Positions 58,405-64,000 of a DNA stretch of 64,000 bases are shown piece after piece. The translations under genes were made by a program, and so were the position numbers. Numbering within the stretch: the stretch's first letter is position 1; every line of letters starts with the position of its first letter. A model generated the notes under the pieces. It did not search any database, was not told the DNA's origin, and was given only the letters and a program-made list of their open reading frames with translations. Source of the stretch: Marinirhabdus sp050859505. Its GTDB lineage: Bacteria; Bacteroidota; Bacteroidia; Flavobacteriales; Flavobacteriaceae. The stretch lies in contig NZ_CP193934.1 of NCBI RefSeq assembly GCF_050859505.1, positions 1,488,001-1,552,000 of the forward strand, given 5' to 3'.

Positions 58405-59229
58405 ATGAGTATCCTAGACACAAAACATAAAAAAAAGAGCATGACCATCACGGTAATTTTACACGTGCTGTTGCTTATTTTGTTGTTTTTTGTAGGGTTA
58501 ACGTATTTAGACCCGCCACCAGAGGAAGGAATTGCAGTAAATTTTGGAACTACAGACACGGGGAGCGGCAACATTCAACCTACAGCGCCTATCAAGTCGG
58601 CACCACAGGAAACCACACCACCACCCACTTCACAACCCAAAACTGACATTAAGGAAGAAGTTGTCACGCAAGACAATGAAGACGCTCCGGTAATCAAAAA
58701 AGAAAAGAAAATAGAACCTAAAAAGGAAACTCCAAAAAAAGAGGAACCTAAAAAAGAAACGCCAAAACCCGTAGAGAAAACGCCCGATAAAACAACCAAA
58801 AATGCCTTGGAAAGCCTCATTAACGGCCCCAAGAGTGACGGTACAGCCAAAGGTAGCGAAGGGGATGATAAAACAGGTGGTGGCGATAAAGGTGATCCTA
58901 ACGGTGATCCAAATGCAAAAAGCTATTATGGTACCGGAAAAGGACTTGATGGTGATGGAAATTACCTTTTAGGGGGAAGAAAACCCCTTAACAAACCTAG
59001 AAATCCGCAGGAATGTAACGAAGCTGGCAAAGTTGTAGTAAGTATTGAAGTGGATAGAAATGGTAACGTAATAACCGCAAAAGGAGGTGCTCGTGGTACT
59101 ACAAATAATACCAGATGTTTAATTCAAAAAGCTGAAGAAAATGCGCGTGCCACCAAATTCAATTCCGACGGAAAGGCACCTGCAAAACAAATCGGTAAGA
59201 TTATCTACAACTTCACATTGTCACAATAA
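58405..59229 (+). CDS. TonB-like energy transducer
   Basis: This 274-aa protein has a membrane helix at about 13-36, then a long proline- and lysine-rich spacer (about 60-150, with KKETPKKEEPKKETPKP) that spans the periplasm. A Gly/Asp-rich stretch (GDDKTGGGDKGDPNGDPN) and a C-terminal TonB/energy-transducer domain (about 195-272) follow. The domain contains CNEAGKVVVSIEVDRNGNV and CLIQKAEENARATKF. The two Cys (about 204 and 233) could form a disulphide. It would couple the ExbB-ExbD motor to outer-membrane TonB-dependent receptors. Confidence 0.9.
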   Translation: MSILDTKHKKKSMTITVILHVLLLILLFFVGLTYLDPPPEEGIAVNFGTTDTGSGNIQPTAPIKSAPQETTPPPTSQPKTDIKEEVVTQDNEDAPVIKKEKKIEPKKETPKKEEPKKETPKPVEKTPDKTTKNALESLINGPKSDGTAKGSEGDDKTGGGDKGDPNGDPNAKSYYGTGKGLDGDGNYLLGGRKPLNKPRNPQECNEAGKVVVSIEVDRNGNVITAKGGARGTTNNTRCLIQKAEENARATKFNSDGKAPAKQIGKIIYNFTLSQ

Positions 59230-59273
59230 TTCAGTTGAGTTTTAAGTATCTTTATAGTCTAATTTGCTTAGCT

Positions 59274-61778
59274 ATGAAACCTTTCGCTTATCTGTTCCTC
59301 GGAATAGCAACACTCTTTATTGCTTGTAATTCTACTACCGAAGAATCCTCCAAAAAAACAACTGCCCCAACTTCAGAAAAAGTCCCAGCAGATTTTATGT
59401 TTCTGCAGCGCGCCTATCCTAAAGGTGAAATTAAACCGGAAGCCTATCGCGAAGCTATTCAGTGGAAAAAAGAACAACTAGCCACACAACGCAATCAATT
59501 AAATGTTTGGGAATTTGCAGGCCCCTTAAATGTCGGCGGGCGAATTACAGATATTGAAATTCCTGTGGACGATGCGAATACCTATTATGTAGGAGCAGCT
59601 TCAGGTGGTATTTTTAAAACAACGAACGGTGGTGCAAACTGGCAACCTATTTTTGATGACATGGATATGCTCTCCATTGGCGATATGGAAATTTCAAAAA
59701 CTAATACCGATGTGATTTGGGTTGGGACAGGAGAGCCCAATGCTGGAGGTGGTTCTTTGGTATACGATGGCGATGGTATTTACAAGTCTGAAGACGCTGG
59801 AGCTACCTGGCAAGCTAAAGGTCTTCCAAATATTGGAAGCGTAGGAAAAGTTGTCATAGATCCAAATAACGAAGATAATATTCTTGTAGCCGCCATGGGG
59901 CCTCTTTTCAGAAATGATACTAACCGTGGCGTCTACAGAACCCAAGACGGAGGCGATACCTGGGATCAGGTATTGTTTGTAAGTGATATCACTGGAGCTA
60001 TAGATATGGCCATACATCCAGTCAATGGCGATATCATCTACGCTGCTATGTGGGAACGCATTCGTAGACCAGAAGCCACAGTTTTTGGAGGAGCAACTTC
60101 GGGATTGTACCGCTCCACAAATGGTGGGGATTCCTGGACAGAAATGACTGTAGGATTACCTTCAGCAGCCAGCGAAAAAGGACGGATTAGTATCGATATT
60201 TCTCAGTCTAATCCCAATGTACTTTACGCACGGTACGCAAATGCAGCAGGAAGTATTCAAGGAGTATATCGCTCCCAAAATGGGGGTGATTCATGGCAGG
60301 AGCAAAACGCTGCGCAGCTTACCAATGTAGGGTTTCATTGGTGGTTTAGAGGAATATTTGTAGATCCTACGGACGAAAACACTATTTATAATGTAGACTT
60401 TGAGGTACAAAAATCAATCGATGGCGGTGCTAATTGGTCAACCTCATTTCCAAATGTACATGTAGATCAGCATGCGATGGCTTTTAATGCTTCCACAGCT
60501 GGTGAAGTCCTGCTGGGTAATGATGGCGGATTGTATTACAGTAGCAATGACGGGGCTTCTTCAGTCAAGGGTATCACTTTGCCAATTACTCAATTATACA
60601 GAATATACGTAGATCCCCAAGACGAAAACAAAGTATATGCTGGTGCGCAAGATAATAGTACCATGCGAACCACGACGGGCGGAGTAAGCAATTGGAATGT
60701 AATTAATGGAGGAGACGGTTTCCAACCGTTGGTCGATGCTACGGATACCAACGTAATTTATGCTTTATCACAACGGGGTAGTTTTGTGAAATCTACCAAT
60801 AATGCAGCTTCATTTTCTGGAGCAACTAATGGCATTGCAGGAGGTGATCGTAAAAATTGGGATACGCCAGTGACCTTCGATCCAAACAATTCACAAATCT
60901 TGTATTACGGTGCCAACAGATTGTATAAAACTATCGATGCCGCAGGAAGCTGGACCGCTATTAGTCCCGATTTAACCAACGGTTCTGGAGGTGGAAATAA
61001 TACCTACGGAACCATAACCACCATAGACGTATCTCCGTTGGACAGCAATCTAATTTATGTAGGTACAGACGATGGAAATGTATGGATGACCCAAAACGGC
61101 GGAATGGATTGGATTAATATTTCAGTAGGGATTCCTAACCGTTGGGTGACCAAAGTTTTGGCAGATCGCAACCATGTAAATAGGGTTTATGTAACCTTGT
61201 CTGGCTACCGGTATGGAGAAGATAATGGAAATATTTATGCCAGCAATACGCAAGGACAATCGTGGGGTGCTATTGGAGCTGCTTTGCCGGATATTCCAGT
61301 AAATGATATTGTAAAGGATGCCGCTGGAAAATTTTATGTCGCCACAGATGTAGGTATTTTTGGAGCAGGAACAGGTGATTATAATTGGGAAATTATAGAT
61401 GGTAATTTGCCTTCAGTACTAGTTACAGATTTGCATATTCACGAGTCAAGCAATGTGTTGTATGCAGCAACCTACGGACGCTCTATTTATAAATTAGACC
61501 TTTCTACAGTAATTTTAGGTACTGCTGAAATTTCTAAAATCACCACTAGTGCCGTAGCTCCAAACCCTGCAACAGATGTTACGACAGTTACACTTGCTGA
61601 AACTGCTGCAAATGCTTCGGTTGAAGTATATGATGCTTTGGGAAGAATAGTGAGGCAGTTCAAATTTAATGATGAACGCAACTTGAAAATTTCAGTAGCA
61701 AACTTAAAAGCGGGTACGTATTTCTTAAAGATTACAACCGAGAGTACTAGCCAAACCAAAAAGTTGATCTTAAAATAA
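59274..61778 (+). CDS. VPS10/sortilin-like beta-propeller lipoprotein with T9SS sorting domain
   Basis: This 834-aa protein uses the ATG at 59274, giving MKPFAYLFLGIATLFIAC with a lipobox (Cys18). Residues about 80-740 are repeats with Asp-box motifs (FKTTNGGANWQPI, YKSEDAGATWQ, YRSTNGGDSW), the pattern of VPS10, BNR and sialidase propellers. The C-terminal 80 residues are a type A sorting domain (VAPNPATDVTTVTL, VEVYDALGRIV, LKAGTYFLKI). Having both a lipobox and a sorting domain is unusual. A glycan-binding or hydrolase role is possible, but no catalytic residues are evident. TATCTTTA at 59247-59254 is a candidate -7 box. Confidence 0.82.
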   Translation: MKPFAYLFLGIATLFIACNSTTEESSKKTTAPTSEKVPADFMFLQRAYPKGEIKPEAYREAIQWKKEQLATQRNQLNVWEFAGPLNVGGRITDIEIPVDDANTYYVGAASGGIFKTTNGGANWQPIFDDMDMLSIGDMEISKTNTDVIWVGTGEPNAGGGSLVYDGDGIYKSEDAGATWQAKGLPNIGSVGKVVIDPNNEDNILVAAMGPLFRNDTNRGVYRTQDGGDTWDQVLFVSDITGAIDMAIHPVNGDIIYAAMWERIRRPEATVFGGATSGLYRSTNGGDSWTEMTVGLPSAASEKGRISIDISQSNPNVLYARYANAAGSIQGVYRSQNGGDSWQEQNAAQLTNVGFHWWFRGIFVDPTDENTIYNVDFEVQKSIDGGANWSTSFPNVHVDQHAMAFNASTAGEVLLGNDGGLYYSSNDGASSVKGITLPITQLYRIYVDPQDENKVYAGAQDNSTMRTTTGGVSNWNVINGGDGFQPLVDATDTNVIYALSQRGSFVKSTNNAASFSGATNGIAGGDRKNWDTPVTFDPNNSQILYYGANRLYKTIDAAGSWTAISPDLTNGSGGGNNTYGTITTIDVSPLDSNLIYVGTDDGNVWMTQNGGMDWINISVGIPNRWVTKVLADRNHVNRVYVTLSGYRYGEDNGNIYASNTQGQSWGAIGAALPDIPVNDIVKDAAGKFYVATDVGIFGAGTGDYNWEIIDGNLPSVLVTDLHIHESSNVLYAATYGRSIYKLDLSTVILGTAEISKITTSAVAPNPATDVTTVTLAETAANASVEVYDALGRIVRQFKFNDERNLKISVANLKAGTYFLKITTESTSQTKKLILK

Positions 61779-61829
61779 CACACTATCAAGTATTCTGAAA
61801 CAGTAACCTGGCTCTTTGCACAACTTCCC

Positions 61830-63002
61830 ATGTATCAACGTGTGGGTCAAGCTGCTTATAAAGCAAACTTAGATAATACCCATAGGCTTGCAGCGTATCT
61901 AAAGCATCCTGAAGATGGTTTTAAAAGCGTTCACGTGGCTGGAACTAATGGGAAGGGTTCTACCAGCCATATGTTAGCATCGGTGTTGCAGGAAGCGGGA
62001 TATACCGTAGGCTTGTACACGTCGCCACATCTAAAAGATTTTAGAGAGCGAATTAAAATAAACGGGGAGATGATCCCGAAACGCACGGTATCAACCTTTA
62101 TCGCAACCCATACATCGTTTTTTGAATCCCATCAATTATCATTTTTTGAAATGACAGTTGGTCTAGCTTTTGATTATTTCCGAAATAAAAAAGTAGACAT
62201 TGCCATTATCGAAGTTGGGCTGGGAGGCAGGCTGGATAGCACAAATATTATCACGCCGGAAGTTTCAGTCATTACCAATATTGGGTTAGATCACACACAG
62301 TTCTTAGGAACTACCTTGGCTGAAATCGCTTCCGAAAAGGCTGGGATCATAAAACCTGAAATTCCAGTAGTGATAGGAGAATACCACAAAGAGACACTTG
62401 CAATTTTTGAAGAAATTGCATTAAAAAATAATTCAAAACTTTACAAGGCATTTCAATCTACGGAAACTTTATTGCCTTCAGATTTGAAGGGAGATTATCA
62501 AAAAAGTAATATAAGAACTGTACAAGCTGTAGTAAAGATTTTACAGCAAAAAAAATACAATATTGGGATTCAACATCTAGGGAAAGGACTACAAAATGTA
62601 GTTGACAATACAGGCTTGCAAGGGAGATGGCAAACACTGCAGGAAAACCCTAAAATAATCTGCGACACCGCGCACAACAAGGAGGGATTGACGTATGTGT
62701 TAAAACAATTACAAAGCGAAAAATTTGAAAAACTACATATAGTTTTAGGCTTTGTAAGTGATAAAGCGGTCGAAACGGTCTTGCCACTGTTTCCAAAATC
62801 GGCTACCTATTATTTCTGCAAGCCAGACATAGCAAGAGGAATGGAAGTTGCGAAACTAATGCAACAAGCAGAAAATTTCGGATTAAAAGGAAACCTTTTC
62901 CCAAGTGTGCAGAGCGCTCTAAAAGCTGCTAAAAAAAGCGCGCATCCAACCGATTTAATCTTTGTAGGAGGAAGTACGTTTGTTGTGGCAGAGGTGGTTT
63001 AG
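61830..63002 (+). CDS. folC: folylpolyglutamate synthase / dihydrofolate synthase
   Basis: FolC adds glutamate to dihydropteroate (making dihydrofolate) and to folate. The 390-aa frame from the first ATG shows the P-loop VHVAGTNGKGSTSHML (34-49), YTSPHLKDFRERIKING, EVGLGGRLDSTN and the C-terminal TAHNKEG segment. Homologues begin about 17 residues earlier, as M-x-Y-x-E-T-x-x-WLF-x-QLPM. Here the in-frame bases 61785-61829 encode IKYSETVTWLFAQLPM, but there is no ATG, GTG or TTG between the upstream stop codon (61776-61778) and 61830. The real start may be the ATC at 61785. The stop overlaps the convergent penicillin-binding gene by four bases. Confidence 0.93.
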   Translation: MYQRVGQAAYKANLDNTHRLAAYLKHPEDGFKSVHVAGTNGKGSTSHMLASVLQEAGYTVGLYTSPHLKDFRERIKINGEMIPKRTVSTFIATHTSFFESHQLSFFEMTVGLAFDYFRNKKVDIAIIEVGLGGRLDSTNIITPEVSVITNIGLDHTQFLGTTLAEIASEKAGIIKPEIPVVIGEYHKETLAIFEEIALKNNSKLYKAFQSTETLLPSDLKGDYQKSNIRTVQAVVKILQQKKYNIGIQHLGKGLQNVVDNTGLQGRWQTLQENPKIICDTAHNKEGLTYVLKQLQSEKFEKLHIVLGFVSDKAVETVLPLFPKSATYYFCKPDIARGMEVAKLMQQAENFGLKGNLFPSVQSALKAAKKSAHPTDLIFVGGSTFVVAEVV

Positions 63003-64000
63003 TTTTTCTTACCGTTAAAATTTTTGGTCTTCTTTTTGTCGGGATTGGTAAATAAACGCTTTAAAAATCCATCTCTTTTTGTGGGTGGGCAGTCTAAGGA
63101 AGCAAGAACTTCTTTGCTTGGTATTGGGAATCTTGCTTTGGTGATAGTATCAAAGCGTTTATCGCTATTCATTTTTTGAAGTAATTTCGCCGTAATGGGT
63201 AATGCTGCGTTCGCTCCTTGCCCTACGCGTGTACTTTTAAAACCAATACGGTGATCGTCGTGCCCTACCCAAGTTACTGTGACTAAAGTAGGGGTTACAC
63301 CTACAAACCAGGCGTCTTTATTGGACTGTGTAGTTCCTGTTTTTCCTGCCAACTGGTTTTTAAGTAAATAATTAGCGCGTAGACGTTTTGCAGTACCATT
63401 ATTCACAACATTTTGCATCATGACAAGCATTTGTTGTCGGGTAGTTTTAGAAAAGGCTTCTTTTGATGGCGTTGGTGGGTCGAATTTTTCGAGGACTTTA
63501 CCTTGTGCATTTTCAATTTTCACCAAGTAGTAGGGTATAGATGCTTTACTCTCGTTTATAAAAGCGGTGTAAGCACCTGCCATTTCCAAAACGCTCAATT
63601 CTGCTGTACCTAGTGCCAAGGATGGAACTTCAGGCAGTTTGGAGGTAATGTTTAGTTTTTTTGAAAGGGCAATTACCTTTGGAATTCCTGTTGTTTCAAT
63701 AATTTTTACCGAAACGGTATTAATAGATTGCGTGAGCGCTTCCTTGATACTATAGTTTATATATTTTTCATCTTTATTACCAGAATTTGATGGCGTCCAA
63801 TTGTCTAGATTTTCATAGGCTACCTCTCGTGCCGAAATATAATCACAAGGTTGCATACCGCTTTCCAAAGCTGCTGCGTATAAGATAGGTTTAAAAGTGG
63901 ATCCAACCTGTCTTCTACTCTGTATGTGGTCGTATTTAAAATTTTCAAAATCTACACCACCCACCCACGTTTTAATGGCGCCGTCTGCAGCAACAGCCAA
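62999..64000 (-). CDS. penicillin-binding protein, transpeptidase domain (5' partial)
   Basis: The gene enters from beyond base 64000 and its last 334 codons are in the window. The transpeptidase has the active-site SxxK in QVGSTFKPILYAA (near residue 33 of the visible part), the second motif SIN in TQSINTVSVK and KTG in LAGKTGTTQSNKDAW. It probably belongs to a class A (PBP1a-like) protein, whose glycosyltransferase domain would lie outside the window. The C-terminus is Lys-rich. It makes peptidoglycan cross-links in the periplasm. Its stop overlaps the folC stop by four bases (TTAG). Confidence 0.92.
   Translation of the reverse strand: MAVAADGAIKTWVGGVDFENFKYDHIQSRRQVGSTFKPILYAAALESGMQPCDYISAREVAYENLDNWTPSNSGNKDEKYINYSIKEALTQSINTVSVKIIETTGIPKVIALSKKLNITSKLPEVPSLALGTAELSVLEMAGAYTAFINESKASIPYYLVKIENAQGKVLEKFDPPTPSKEAFSKTTRQQMLVMMQNVVNNGTAKRLRANYLLKNQLAGKTGTTQSNKDAWFVGVTPTLVTVTWVGHDDHRIGFKSTRVGQGANAALPITAKLLQKMNSDKRFDTITKARFPIPSKEVLASLDCPPTKRDGFLKRLFTNPDKKKTKNFNGKKN

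Overview
The window is a 64 kb piece of chromosome from a member of the Bacteroidota, most likely a marine Flavobacteriaceae. The evidence is low GC content, T9SS (type IX secretion) C-terminal sorting domains, many SPII lipoproteins, a hybrid two-component regulator, DUF families typical of the phylum, and many promoters of the Bacteroidota form TAnnTTTG with almost no Shine-Dalgarno sites. No rRNA, tRNA, CRISPR array, phage or insertion sequence was seen. It reads as a core-genome region with scattered surface-protein clusters.

Layout. 1-6 kb: the end of a TPR/HTH membrane regulator, a small protein plus a T9SS-secreted protein, then a leftward operon of a 55-aa Cys-rich protein (DUF5522-like), urocanase (hutU) and a DUF4136 lipoprotein, facing a 108-aa HExxH membrane protein. 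6-12.4 kb: a large choice-of-anchor-B T9SS protein and three tandem secreted paralogues, one carrying an inserted domain. 12.8-16.8 kb: ACC-deaminase-like enzyme, LysM glucosaminidase, hemL, then two Spy/CpxP-like proteins. 16.9-20 kb: a diheme cytochrome lipoprotein, a secreted squalene-cyclase-like repeat protein and a candidate structured RNA. 20-24 kb: a membrane AraC regulator and a tight operon of PAP2 phosphatase, ICMT-like methyltransferase, a four-repeat membrane protein and an HD hydrolase. 24-33 kb: a helical-repeat protein, YiaAB, DUF2157 and GDYXXLXY membrane proteins, lysS, a DUF1573 protein and a membrane LuxR regulator. 33-35 kb: a 52-aa Pmp3/YqaE protein, a Met-rich lipoprotein and lipB.

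35-44 kb holds leftward genes for secreted and surface proteins (lipoproteins, an OmpA-like protein, a tail-fibre/S74 protein and a 50-aa protein) lying downstream of a hybrid histidine kinase-response regulator-AraC protein. Near-identical 18-bp direct-repeat sites sit upstream of both the kinase gene and the first gene of the surface operon, suggesting that the kinase controls the operon and itself. 44-54 kb: a beta-propeller lipoprotein, rnhB, a putative porin whose promoter carries a heptamer tandem array, an intergenic structured repeat, an acyl-CoA dehydrogenase, anmK, a DUF2452 protein and a DUF885-like protein. 54-64 kb: an amino-acid (glutamate-type) dehydrogenase, nhaD, an exbB-exbD-tonB operon, a VPS10-like T9SS lipoprotein, folC, and the end of a penicillin-binding protein that runs off the window.

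The main items for follow-up are the shared HTCS operator pair, the structured RNA near 19.9 kb, the PAP2-ICMT-repeat-HD operon, several genes whose -7 box abuts the start codon (apparent leaderless mRNAs), and folC, whose conserved N-terminus extends upstream of its first usual start codon.
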